A stretch of 64,000 nucleotides of DNA, taken from assembly GCA_021154885.1 (NCBI GenBank), contig JAJKHS010000056.1:1-64000 (forward strand). The letters are read 5' to 3'. Shown here one piece after another: positions 33,161 to 41,123 of the stretch. Made by a program: the position numbers and the translations under genes. Under the pieces are notes generated by a model. That model was given only the letters and a program-made list of their open reading frames with translations. It did no database searches and was not told the origin of the DNA. Every line of letters begins with the position of its first letter. Position 1 is the stretch's first letter. The DNA comes from Thermoanaerobaculum sp. Lineage in GTDB: Bacteria > Acidobacteriota > Thermoanaerobaculia > Multivoradales > UBA5704.

Positions 33161-33550
33161 TTACGGTTTACCGGCAGGAGCCGGGGCCGGCGTTTGCGGC
33201 GTCGGCTCCGGCGGCTTCGGCGTCTGGACCTTCTTGGTGCGGGGGCGGACCGGACGGGCTCCGTACTGCACCAGCCGCTCGCTGTCGATCCCGAAATGCG
33301 CCTTCAGGGCGGCCCGGACGCGGGCGGCCAGCTTCCGGCCCTTGTCCAGCAGAGCCTTCCGCTCCTTCGTCTCGTCCTGCTTGATGCCCTTGCGCATCTC
33401 CAGCCGGGCGTTCAGGTCCTTGGTGTCCGCCACCACCTGCTCCAGTGACGCGATGTGGACGTCGAGTCCGGGCACGTCGGCAGCGCTGGCCTTCGCGTTG
33501 ACGACGAGGTTCTGCAGGTCCAGGGTCTGATTACCAATCGAACCAGGCAT
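33161..33550 (-). CDS. Small hypothetical protein with Pro-rich tail
   Basis: A 129-residue protein beginning MPGSIGNQTLDLQNLVVNA, with AGGAGAG before the ATG. The body is helical (LDVHIASLEQVVADTKDLNARL, ERKALLDKGRKLAARVRAALKAHFG). The C-terminus is a basic, Pro-rich tail (PKPPEPTPQTPAPAPAG). No family was recognised. It is the last gene of a three-gene operon with the HTH regulator and the dehydratase-like gene, and is followed by a strong terminator. Confidence 0.6.
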   Translation of the reverse strand: MPGSIGNQTLDLQNLVVNAKASAADVPGLDVHIASLEQVVADTKDLNARLEMRKGIKQDETKERKALLDKGRKLAARVRAALKAHFGIDSERLVQYGARPVRPRTKKVQTPKPPEPTPQTPAPAPAGKP

Positions 33551-33596
33551 TTTCTTTTCTCTCCTTTCGTCCTTGTTGGGTTTTGGGCCTGTTCCA

Positions 33597-33959
33597 TCAG
33601 CCGAGCTGACGGGCGAAGTCGAACACCGCCGCGGTGAGGCCGCTGGCACCGTTGCGGTGGGGCAGGGTGAGGAGCACCCGGGTGCCTGCAATCCCCAGAT
33701 GCACCGGCTGGCGGTCCGCCGTGGCCAGCTCGGCCACGAATGAAGCCCACTTCGCGGCGCCCCCGGCCTGCGTGAACTCGCGGAGATGGCCGATCGCCTT
33801 GCCGTCCGGCGACAGCTTCCAGCCCGGCATCTTCCTCAGCTCCTCCTGCACCCTCTCCGGCTTGAGCGCTCCGCTGGGACGGCGCGTCTTGCGCAGCGTC
33901 CTCACCTGCTCCACCGCCACCGCCTCCAGCACCGGGTCCTGCTTGACCTGCTTGCTCAT
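33597..33959 (-). CDS. Pterin-4a-carbinolamine dehydratase-like protein, degenerate
   Basis: A 120-residue protein starting MSKQVKQDPVLE after AAGGAGG. The C-terminal ~75 residues keep the dehydratase fold pattern: MPGWKLSPDGKAIGHLREF, AAKWASFVAELA, VLLTLPHRNGASGLTAAVFDFAR. The catalytic HHP seen in active enzymes is RQP here (ADRQPVHLG), so activity in pterin recycling is doubtful. DCoH-type proteins can also act as dimerisation cofactors, which would suit its position between a regulator gene and a small protein gene. A ~45-residue basic extension precedes the domain. Confidence 0.65.
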   Translation of the reverse strand: MSKQVKQDPVLEAVAVEQVRTLRKTRRPSGALKPERVQEELRKMPGWKLSPDGKAIGHLREFTQAGGAAKWASFVAELATADRQPVHLGIAGTRVLLTLPHRNGASGLTAAVFDFARQLG

Positions 33960-34018
33960 GGGAACCTCCTTGGGTTCTCGAACATCCGGCGCCGTCATGA
34001 CGCCGGAAGACCTGTGTC

Positions 34019-34333
34019 TCATTTCATGCGTTCCATCCAGGGCCTCAGCAGCCGGGCCATCGCCTTGAGGTGATGGACCAGCTCCTGAAGCTGTACCGGC
34101 GGCAGCGGCTCCCCGGCCTGGCCGAGCCCCAGCTCCTCCATGGGCACCGCCAGCACCTCGCTCAGCGCCGCCAGATCCTCCAGCGACGGAGCCCGCACTC
34201 CCCTTTCCCACCTTCCCAGCCGCTCCCGCGTCACCTCCAGCCGCCTCGCCAGCTCCGTCTGTTTCCACCCCTTCCGCTTCCGAATCCGGACAATCCTCTG
34301 TCCAAGATCCCTTTTTTGCTCATCCCATCTCAT
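34019..34333 (-). CDS. XRE-family transcriptional regulator
   Basis: A 104-residue protein. The ATG at 34333 lies just after GGGAGG and is preferred to the ATG four codons upstream. The helix-turn-helix is LGQRIVRIRKRKGWKQTELARRLEVTRERLGRWERGVRAPSL in outline (two blocks around residues 10-50), followed by a short helical tail (LQELVHHLKAMARLLRPW). It heads the minus-strand operon with the dehydratase-like gene. A 345-bp region upstream separates it from the divergent exported-peptide gene and may carry its operator. Confidence 0.8.
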   Translation of the reverse strand: MRWDEQKRDLGQRIVRIRKRKGWKQTELARRLEVTRERLGRWERGVRAPSLEDLAALSEVLAVPMEELGLGQAGEPLPPVQLQELVHHLKAMARLLRPWMERMK

Positions 34334-34678
34334 GATGCCTCCCATTGCGCTTCACTGGAGATGGATAGTCTGCGAAGCGTATCTATCTATCAACGAAAAT
34401 TTCTGTGCCGCTACGGTCGGTCTTGAGATTATCCGTGATTGACTATTTGGGATGTCGGGACTAAATTGCGATCGGAGAGTACGAGTTTTCTGTCCCCCGG
34501 CTTGGAATCGTGCCCCTTCGGAATCGACGGCGACGACGGAAAAAGAGACAATTGCGTCTCACCAGGGGACAAAATCCGCCCCTGTTCGCGAGACCGGGAG
34601 CACTTGCTCTGGAATGGAGCTCGCGGGTATCCGAGCCATCCCGGCGACGGGTCGCTCCGCGGGCCTTAGGAGGGTCGA
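34334..34678. promoter_or_regulatory. Divergent control region with inverted repeats
   Basis: No gene is supported in this 345-bp stretch. It contains GAGAC-n6-GTCTC (34545-34560) and CAGGGG-n10-CCCCTG (34563-34584) and an AT-richer part around 34390-34460 with TTGACTATTTGGGATG. These are plausible promoter and operator elements for the HTH operon (minus) and the exported-peptide gene (plus), whose TTAGGAGGG site ends the region. Confidence 0.4.
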
Positions 34679-34987
34679 ATGTCTCAGCGAAATCGAATCC
34701 CCTGCGCCGCCATCACCCTGGTGGCAGCTCTCTTCGTGGCGGCCCCCACGCCCAGCTCCGCCGCCCGGCTCCCTGCGGGAAGACTCCCCACGGCAGGCGT
34801 CTGGGAGCGGGCCTGGAGCTGGCTCGCCGGCCTCGGGCTCCCTGGGGGTGGCGCCCTCCCCGGACTGGCGGCGCTGTGGGAGAAGGAGGGAGGGATGATT
34901 GACCCAAACGGCCAGACGAAAACGGCGGCCCCGGTTCCCCCTCCTCCCGCAACCCTGCTGAACTCCAAGCCCGACGGCATCCAGTGA
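34679..34987 (+). CDS. Small exported peptide upstream of the TPR protein
   Basis: A 102-residue product with a very good TTAGGAGGG site. The signal peptide is clear (IPCAAITLVAALFVAAPTPSSA). The mature part is Gly/Leu-rich with a tryptophan segment (GVWERAWSWLAGLGL) and a conserved-looking end WEKEGGMIDPNGQT, then a Pro-rich stretch. Short exported proteins with an 'IDPNG'-like ending beside zinc-finger TPR genes are a pattern I recall from Acidobacteriota, but I cannot name a family. The TPR gene starts about 100 bp downstream on the same strand. Confidence 0.6.
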   Translation: MSQRNRIPCAAITLVAALFVAAPTPSSAARLPAGRLPTAGVWERAWSWLAGLGLPGGGALPGLAALWEKEGGMIDPNGQTKTAAPVPPPPATLLNSKPDGIQ

Positions 34988-35090
34988 TCAGCCGGCCGGG
35001 GGTAGCCGAAGATGACCGCCCCCGGCATGCCCGGAACTGGCAACCGGGGACTGCCTTGTGAGAGAATTCGCAGGAAAGGGGGAAAGACCT

Positions 35091-36452
35091 GTGGACCATC
35101 ATCCGACGGCGGCAGAGCTGGAAGGGTTCGTCCTCGGCAGCATCTCCGCCGAGGGCGCCCAGGCTGTAATCACCCACCTCGTCCACGGCTGCCGGACGTG
35201 CAGCTCCGTGATGGCGCCGTACCTTTCGATGCTGCTCGGCCAGGGGGGCCGCCGCTTCGCGGCTCCCCCTCCTGTCCGGGAAGATCCCTATGACGGCGCC
35301 CTGAACCGGGCGCTCGACTCCATCCGGCGGCTCGGCGTGCCGCTGCCGGCCGTCAAGACCCAGGAACAGAAGAAGCGGGAGGCTGTGGACCTGCTCACCT
35401 CCCGCGGGCTCGAAGGGCTCCAGGACGTGCCGGAGGACCTCCAGGGGCTCCCCCTCTACGAGGCGCTGCTGGAGCGGAGCTGGGCCTTGCGCCACGAGGA
35501 CCCTGTCCTGATGGTGCAGCTCGCCCAATTCGCCGCGCTCCTCGCCGACCGGCACGATGACGGTGAGCTCAACAGCCAGGAGCTGGCCGACCTCCGGTTG
35601 CGCGCCTGGGTTGAGCTGGGGAACGCCTACCGCGTGGCGGACGAGCTGGACCGAGCCGACGACGCCTTGGGCCGCGCCGCGCAGCTCTTCCTCGCCGGCA
35701 GTGGGGACGAGATCCTGGGAGCACGCTTCTTCGACGTCCAGGCTTCCATGTTCGCGTCCCGACGCCAATTCGAGCTGGCGTGCACGTGCCTAGACATTGT
35801 GGCCGGCATTTACCGGAGGCACGAGGACGAGCACCTTGTCGGTCGCACGCTCATCAGCAAGGGCATTTACATCGGGTACAAGGGAGACGCCGAAGAGGCA
35901 GTCCAGTTAATTGCTCAAGGCTTGGAGCTCTTGGACGAGCAACGCGACCCAGGACTTATTTTCTCCACCATCCAAAATCAGGCTTGGCTTCTCGTGGATT
36001 GCGGGCGTTTCCGGGAGGCCCGCTACGCGCTTTGGGAGCTGCAGAGACGTCATCTTGGCGGCCGCGTCAACGAGTTGAAGGTCCGCTGGCTGGAGGGGCA
36101 CATCTTCGTTGGCCTGAATGACTTCGACCACGCCGAGCGCGCCTTGCAGCAGGTGAAAGAAGGCTTCGAGGAGAACGGCCTGGGATACAAGGCGGCGCTG
36201 GCCGGGCTGGAGTTGGCAGCGGTCTGGCTACAACGGAACCGCCTCGAGTCCGCGGAGAAGATGGCCCTGGAATGCACCCAGACCTTCCTCTCACTGGGCA
36301 TCCAGCGAGAGCTCTTGGCCTCGGTCCTGGTGCTCCGGAAGGCGGCCGAGAAGCGGTGCCTGACCCTCACCCTCCTCAACCAGGTCATCGACACCCTGCG
36401 CGAGGTGGAGTGGGGTTCGAGGAACGGCTTCAAGCCGCTGGTGGAGCCGTAG
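35091..36452 (+). CDS. TPR protein with N-terminal zinc-finger-like motif
   Basis: A 453-residue cytoplasmic protein. The GTG at 35091, 8 bp after AAAGGGGGA, is preferred to the GTG at 35058. The N-terminus (HPTAAELEGFVLGSISAEG, then THLVHGCRTCSSV) looks like the zinc-binding His-Cys-x2-Cys part of anti-sigma factors. Residues ~120-430 are TPR-like helices (RLRAWVELGNAYRVADELD, LISKGIYIGYKGDAEEAV, LEGHIFVGLNDFDHAERAL). No membrane segment is present, unlike classical anti-sigma factors. It may bind a peptide or a sigma factor; pairing with the exported peptide upstream suggests a Rap-Phr-like arrangement, which is inference. Confidence 0.75.
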   Translation: MDHHPTAAELEGFVLGSISAEGAQAVITHLVHGCRTCSSVMAPYLSMLLGQGGRRFAAPPPVREDPYDGALNRALDSIRRLGVPLPAVKTQEQKKREAVDLLTSRGLEGLQDVPEDLQGLPLYEALLERSWALRHEDPVLMVQLAQFAALLADRHDDGELNSQELADLRLRAWVELGNAYRVADELDRADDALGRAAQLFLAGSGDEILGARFFDVQASMFASRRQFELACTCLDIVAGIYRRHEDEHLVGRTLISKGIYIGYKGDAEEAVQLIAQGLELLDEQRDPGLIFSTIQNQAWLLVDCGRFREARYALWELQRRHLGGRVNELKVRWLEGHIFVGLNDFDHAERALQQVKEGFEENGLGYKAALAGLELAAVWLQRNRLESAEKMALECTQTFLSLGIQRELLASVLVLRKAAEKRCLTLTLLNQVIDTLREVEWGSRNGFKPLVEP

Positions 36453-36502
36453 GAGCGGTACCGCCACCGGCCGCTCTGGGCCCCTGACTGTCCCATACGC
36501 GC

Positions 36503-36650
36503 TAACTTTGCTTAGAGTAGGGGCGGGTCTGGAGGGGTGGGAGGGGGCTCGACCCGCCCTGCACCGTCGAAATCGTCTCCGTCAGGGCGGGTCTAGCCCC
36601 CAACCTGCCGTCCAGACCCGCCCCTACCCTAGGCATCGAGGTCAAAGTTA
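36503..36650. repeat. Composite inverted repeat
   Basis: TAACTTTG (36503-36510) pairs with CAAAGTTA (36643-36650). GTAGGGGCGGGTCTGGA (36517-36533) pairs with TCCAGACCCGCCCCTAC (36611-36627). GGGGCTCGACCCGCCCTG (36544-36561) pairs with 36583-36600 with one mismatch. The ~150 bp folds into one interrupted hairpin filling the gap between two convergent genes; it could end transcription in both directions. Confidence 0.75.
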
Positions 36651-36670
36651 GGGCCCCTGGGACCCTGCCC

Positions 36671-37072
36671 CTACCTCCCAGCCCGGCCCAGCATCTTCTC
36701 CAATGTCGCCTTCAACATGATCTGAAGCTGCTCTTCGGAGTACGCCGAGGCGTGGACGGGCGGCGGAGGAGGCTGCAACTGCACGTTTTGCAGCAGGTCC
36801 CGCAGCCTGGACGAAGCGAGCGAGCCCGCCGGATTGCGCGGATAGGCCAGCGAGAAGAACTCCGCCGGATCGATACCCGCCGCCCGGCAGATGCGGATCA
36901 CGTGGTCGAGCCGCAGCTCGCTCGCGCCGGACAGCAGCTTGCTGACATAGCTCGGGCTCATCCCCAGGCGGCGCGCAACCTCCCGGTTCGTGATACCGAG
37001 GATCTTCAGACTCACCTTCAACAGGTTGACGAGCCGATCGGTCTCTGGGTCCATGATGGGATTATCGTACAC
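36671..37072 (-). CDS. XRE-family transcriptional regulator
   Basis: A 133-residue protein with a Cro/C1-type helix-turn-helix (LGITNREVARRLGMSPSYVSKLL, then ELRLDHVIRICRAAGIDPAEFF). A Pro-rich linker (LQPPPPPVHAS) leads to a C-terminal helix (YSEEQLQIMLKATLEKML) that may dimerise. The GTG at 37072 or the ATG at 37054 may be used. It diverges from the gene at 37243. The shared 170-bp region contains a strong promoter with an overlapping palindrome, a likely site of autoregulation. Confidence 0.8.
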   Translation of the reverse strand: MYDNPIMDPETDRLVNLLKVSLKILGITNREVARRLGMSPSYVSKLLSGASELRLDHVIRICRAAGIDPAEFFSLAYPRNPAGSLASSRLRDLLQNVQLQPPPPPVHASAYSEEQLQIMLKATLEKMLGRAGR

Positions 37073-37114
37073 AAATATCTCGCCGGTTACAAGAAACTCG
37101 CCTGAAGGTCGTTG

Positions 37115-37146
37115 TTGACAAATGGGAACACCTGGTCTAGAACTAG
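37115..37146 (+). promoter_or_regulatory. Sigma70-type promoter with overlapping palindrome
   Basis: TTGACA (37115-37120), a 17-bp spacer and TAGAAC (37138-37143) form a near-consensus promoter for the gene at 37243. CTAGAACTAG (37137-37146) is an imperfect palindrome covering the -10 box, well placed for repression by the divergent XRE regulator. Confidence 0.6.
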
Positions 37147-37242
37147 AGTCGCCGAGGAGATGGCGGGTGCACGCGATTTCCTGAGGCGGTCCAGCGACGC
37201 CTATTGCGTCGCTCGGAAATCCCGAACGTGGGAGGAGAGATC

Positions 37243-37731
37243 ATGAGCACACGGCGGCCTGAGTCCCTGAATGCCTTCAGCGCGGAGTATCTGGATGCGG
37301 TAAAGCAGCACGACGAGCCTTCGACGTCGCTCGAAGCGGACACGTCGGGCCCCTTCTCGCTCGTCGAGCAGGAGGGGATGCTGGCCCTGTTCCGGACCTG
37401 GGAGAGCGCCGAGAGGGGGGACGTGCCGCAGGCGCTCTTCCGCCATCGGGAGACGGCGCTGCTCTTCCAGGCCATCTGGCCGGCGGTGGGCCGCCACCCC
37501 CTCTTCCAACTGCGGCCCTCGCCGTCCACCCGGGGCTTCGAGCTGGAGCAGGAGGGCGGCGAGCTCGTGGGCAGCCTCAAGCACTTCAATCCCGACGCCG
37601 TCCTCGGCGGTCACTTCGCCTCCTATCTCACCCGCACTCCCCCGAGCCTGGCCCTGGTCCTCGAAGCCTGTGGCCCGACCACTCAGAGACACATCGGCCA
37701 AATCCTGGGAGCCCGGATCTTCGAGCGCTGA
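37243..37731 (+). CDS. Hypothetical protein next to the XRE regulator
   Basis: A 162-residue soluble protein. The ATG at 37243 follows GGAGGAGAG and is preferred to the upstream in-frame start. It reads STRRPESLNAFSAEYLDAVK at the start, has a helical middle (EQEGMLALFRTWESAERGD, LFRHRETALLFQAIWPAVGRH) and a C-terminal segment LALVLEACGPTTQRHIGQIL. No family was recognised. The promoter and palindrome upstream suggest control by the neighbouring XRE protein. A repeat-rich gap follows. Confidence 0.6.
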   Translation: MSTRRPESLNAFSAEYLDAVKQHDEPSTSLEADTSGPFSLVEQEGMLALFRTWESAERGDVPQALFRHRETALLFQAIWPAVGRHPLFQLRPSPSTRGFELEQEGGELVGSLKHFNPDAVLGGHFASYLTRTPPSLALVLEACGPTTQRHIGQILGARIFER

Positions 37732-37733
37732 CC

Positions 37734-37950
37734 TCGGCGCTTCGCGAAGCCCGGTCCGCGCCTCGCGAGTTTTCGCAACGGGCTCGCCAGCCCCGGTCCG
37801 GGCCTCGCCAGCCCCAGTCCCCGCTTCGCGAGTTTTCGTAACGGCCTTGCGAAGCCCGGTCCGCGCTTGGCGAGCCCGCGGGAGGCCTCGCGAAGCCGGG
37901 AACGGGCCTCGCGAGGCCCGGAACGGGGCTGGCGAGGCCGCGGGGGAGGT
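37734..37950. repeat. Degenerate 21-bp tandem repeats
   Basis: Blocks such as CGCGAAGCCCGGTCCGCGC, TCGCGAGTTTTCG and TCGCCAGCCCCGGTCCG recur. The period shows as seven-residue units in one minus frame (GPGFARP, LRKLAKR, GLGLARP, GPGLASP, LRKLARR, GPGFAKR). I do not think this frame is a gene: it has no start signal of its own and the units are DNA-level repeats. It fills most of the 354-bp gap before yefM; 37951-38029 shows nothing further. Confidence 0.65.
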
Positions 37951-38029
37951 TGAACAGGCCGGTCACCGAAAACCGTCCGCCAGATCGCACTCGCTTTACC
38001 CGAGGTCGAAGAGTTGATGCGACGTCCCC

Positions 38030-38069
38030 TTGACTTGCTGAGCTTGCCCATTGTACAGTTTTCTGTACA
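38030..38069 (+). promoter_or_regulatory. yefM-yoeB promoter and YefM-type operator
   Basis: TTGACT (38030-38035) with TACAGT (38054-38059, 18-bp spacer) is a plausible promoter. TGTACA occurs twice (38052-38057, 38064-38069) in the inverted arrangement known for YefM-YoeB operators, overlapping the -10 region. Autorepression is expected. Confidence 0.7.
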
Positions 38070-38085
38070 GAAGAGGTAAGTCACC

Positions 38086-38337
38086 ATGGACTCGATTTCT
38101 TACACCACAGTACGGGCTCGACTGGCCAAGACCATGGACCACGTTTGCGAGAGTCACGAACCCGTCATCATCACCCGCAGCGGCCAAGCGGCGGTAGTGA
38201 TGCTCTCGCTCGCGGACTACAACTCCCTCGAAGAGACGGCCTATCTGCTGCGCAGCCCCAAGAACGCGAAGCGTTTGCTTGAGGCGATTGCCGATCTTGA
38301 ACGGGGTGGTGGCACGGAACGAGAGCTCGCCGAGTGA
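38086..38337 (+). CDS. yefM: Antitoxin YefM (Phd/YefM family)
   Basis: An 83-residue antitoxin and DNA-binding repressor. It begins with the family pattern ISYTTVRARLAKTMDHVCESHEPVIITRSGQAAVVMLS and continues with LADYNSLEETAYLLRSPKNAKRL (written as two blocks, residues ~4-42 and 43-65). The disordered acidic tail ([15 protein letters not shown]) binds YoeB. It overlaps yoeB by 4 nt (GTGA). The TGTACA operator lies 17-34 bp upstream. Confidence 0.95.
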   Translation: MDSISYTTVRARLAKTMDHVCESHEPVIITRSGQAAVVMLSLADYNSLEETAYLLRSPKNAKRLLEAIADLERGGGTERELAE

Positions 38338-38588
38338 AGCTCATCTTCTCCGAGCAGGCTTGGGAGGACTACCTGTATTGGCAGAAGACGGACCGCAAGG
38401 TGCTGGCACGGATCAACAACCTCATTCAAAAAATCCAGCGCGAGCCGTTTGGCGGCGTCGGTAAGCCAGAGCCGCTGAAGCACGCCTTCACGGGCTACTG
38501 GTCGCGCCGGATCAACGACGAGCACAGGATCATCTACAAGATTCGAGACGACTCCGTTCTCATCGCTCAGCTCCGCTATCACTACTAG
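38334..38588 (+). CDS. yoeB: Toxin YoeB (RelE superfamily)
   Basis: An 84-residue ribosome-dependent mRNA interferase. It matches YoeB along its whole length: [39 protein letters not shown], then [17 protein letters not shown] and the C-terminal LRYHY. The Glu/Arg/His residues of the active site ([17 protein letters not shown]) are in place. The GTG start is translationally coupled to yefM. The module is complete, in contrast to the orphan antitoxins elsewhere in the window. Confidence 0.95.
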   Translation: MKLIFSEQAWEDYLYWQKTDRKVLARINNLIQKIQREPFGGVGKPEPLKHAFTGYWSRRINDEHRIIYKIRDDSVLIAQLRYHY

Positions 38589-38643
38589 AGGCCGGAGTCA
38601 GGGGCGAGGAAAAGCCCGGCGGAAACCGGCTAGAATCCCACCC

Positions 38644-39669
<1,026 letters not shown>

Positions 39670-39692
39670 CGTCGACCGGTAAAATCGCCGCG

Positions 39693-40565
39693 ATGCGCCA
39701 CGCCGCCCTGATCTACAACCCGCGGTCGGGGCGCCAGCGGCACGCCCAGGTGCTGGGCGCCATCCTGGCGACGCTGCGCGCCGGGGGGTTCGACGTCGAG
39801 CCCTCGCCCACCGCCCATGCCGGGCACGCCACCGAGCTGGCGCGCGAGAAGGGGCGGGAGGTGGAGGTGGTGTTCGCCTTCGGCGGCGACGGCACCATGC
39901 GGGAGGTGGCGGCCGGTCTGCTGGGGAGCCCCGCGGCCCTGGGGGTGATCCCCGGGGGGACGGCCAATCTGCTGGGCCTCGCCCTGGGGCTGCCGCGGGA
40001 CCCGGTGGCGGCCGCGGCTCTCCTGCCGACGCTCCCCGTCCGGCCGTTCGACGTCGGCCTCGCGGGGGGGAGCCCCTTCCTCATGATGGTCTCGGCCGGG
40101 CTCGACGCGGCCGTCCTGGGATCGCTCGACATCCGGCTCAAGCGGCGGTTCGGCAAGGCGGCCATCGTCGGCCATGGGCTGCGGGAGTGGTGGCGCTATC
40201 CCTTCCCCGTCCTCGGCCTGGTCGCCGACGGCGAGCGGATGGAGGCCACCTTCGCCGCCGTGGCCAACATTCCGTTCTATGGCGGCGCCTTTCGCCTCGC
40301 CCCGGACGCCCGATTTGACGACGGCTGGCTCGACCTGGTGCTCTTTCGCGGCACGGGGCGCGCCGCCGCGCTATCTTTCACGGCAGACGTGCTCCGCTCC
40401 GCCCATGTCCGCCGCCGCGACGTCGCCGTGAAGCGCGTCCGCGAGGTGCTCTTCGAGGCGCCGGCCGGCGCGCCGGCCCAGGTGGACGGCGACCTCTGCC
40501 CGGAGCGGCTGCCCCTGCCGGTCCGGCTGGCGCCGGAGCGATTGTCCGTGCTGGCACCCGGATAG
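39693..40565 (+). CDS. YegS/diacylglycerol-kinase-type lipid kinase
   Basis: A 290-residue enzyme that phosphorylates a lipid alcohol. It has the start ALIYNPRSGRQRH, the glycine-rich nucleotide loop FAFGGDGTMREVAAGLLG and the adjacent VIPGGTANLLGLALGLP, all diagnostic of the catalytic domain. A beta-rich C-terminal domain follows (VANIPFYGGAFRLAPDARFDDG, QVDGDLCPERLPL). The start is 23 bp after ruvB, suggesting co-transcription. The exact substrate (diacylglycerol, phosphatidylglycerol or other) is not visible. Confidence 0.9.
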   Translation: MRHAALIYNPRSGRQRHAQVLGAILATLRAGGFDVEPSPTAHAGHATELAREKGREVEVVFAFGGDGTMREVAAGLLGSPAALGVIPGGTANLLGLALGLPRDPVAAAALLPTLPVRPFDVGLAGGSPFLMMVSAGLDAAVLGSLDIRLKRRFGKAAIVGHGLREWWRYPFPVLGLVADGERMEATFAAVANIPFYGGAFRLAPDARFDDGWLDLVLFRGTGRAAALSFTADVLRSAHVRRRDVAVKRVREVLFEAPAGAPAQVDGDLCPERLPLPVRLAPERLSVLAPG

Positions 40566-40598
40566 GAAGAGAATGCCGGTCTGAAAAGGAGAGGTCGA

Positions 40599-41060
40599 AT
40601 GCTGAGAAAGCTGATGCAGACGGACGACGACGTCGGGATGCTGATCGTGCGCCTCGCCCTGGGGATCGTAATGTTCCCCCACGGCGCTCAGAAGCTGCTG
40701 GGCTGGTTCGGCGGCCAGGGCTTCGCGGGGACGATGCACGGCATGACCGGCATGGGGCTGCCGGCCGCACTGGTGGTCCTGGTGATCGTCACCGAATTTT
40801 TCGGCTCCCTGTCCCTGATCACCGGCTTCCTCGGACGCGTGGGCGCCCTCGGCATCCTCTGCCTGATGCTGGGCGCCATCTTCATGGTGCACCTGCCCTA
40901 CGGCTTCTTCATGAACTGGATGGGGAACCAGAAGGGGGAGGGATACGAATACCACCTCCTGGCGATCGGCATCGCCCTGGCGGTGATGGTGCGGGGAAGC
41001 GGCAGCCTGTCGATCGACCGCGCGCGGTCGGACAAGGGGAGCTATTACTTCAGAAGGTAG
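40599..41060 (+). CDS. DoxX-family membrane protein
   Basis: A 153-residue protein with four membrane segments. The DoxX pattern is clear: LIVRLALGIVMFPHGAQKLLGWFGGQGF, ALVVLVIVTEFFGSLSLITG, LGILCLMLGAIFMVHLPYG and a C-terminal segment around YHLLAIGIALAVMVRG. Members are linked to redox homeostasis and sulfur metabolism but the role is not settled. AAAGGAGAGG precedes the ATG. Confidence 0.9.
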   Translation: MLRKLMQTDDDVGMLIVRLALGIVMFPHGAQKLLGWFGGQGFAGTMHGMTGMGLPAALVVLVIVTEFFGSLSLITGFLGRVGALGILCLMLGAIFMVHLPYGFFMNWMGNQKGEGYEYHLLAIGIALAVMVRGSGSLSIDRARSDKGSYYFRR

Positions 41061-41123
41061 GGGCAGGTCAGGCAGTCTGACGGCAATCCGTAGCGCTCCG
41101 CGACAGGTCGAACGCGGTGCGGC

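Noticed and set aside
37683-38087. Minus-strand frame with seven-residue repeats as a repetitive protein
   Set aside because: It overlaps the end of the 37243 gene and the yefM promoter, has no ribosome-binding site, and the periodicity is explained by the 21-bp DNA repeats.
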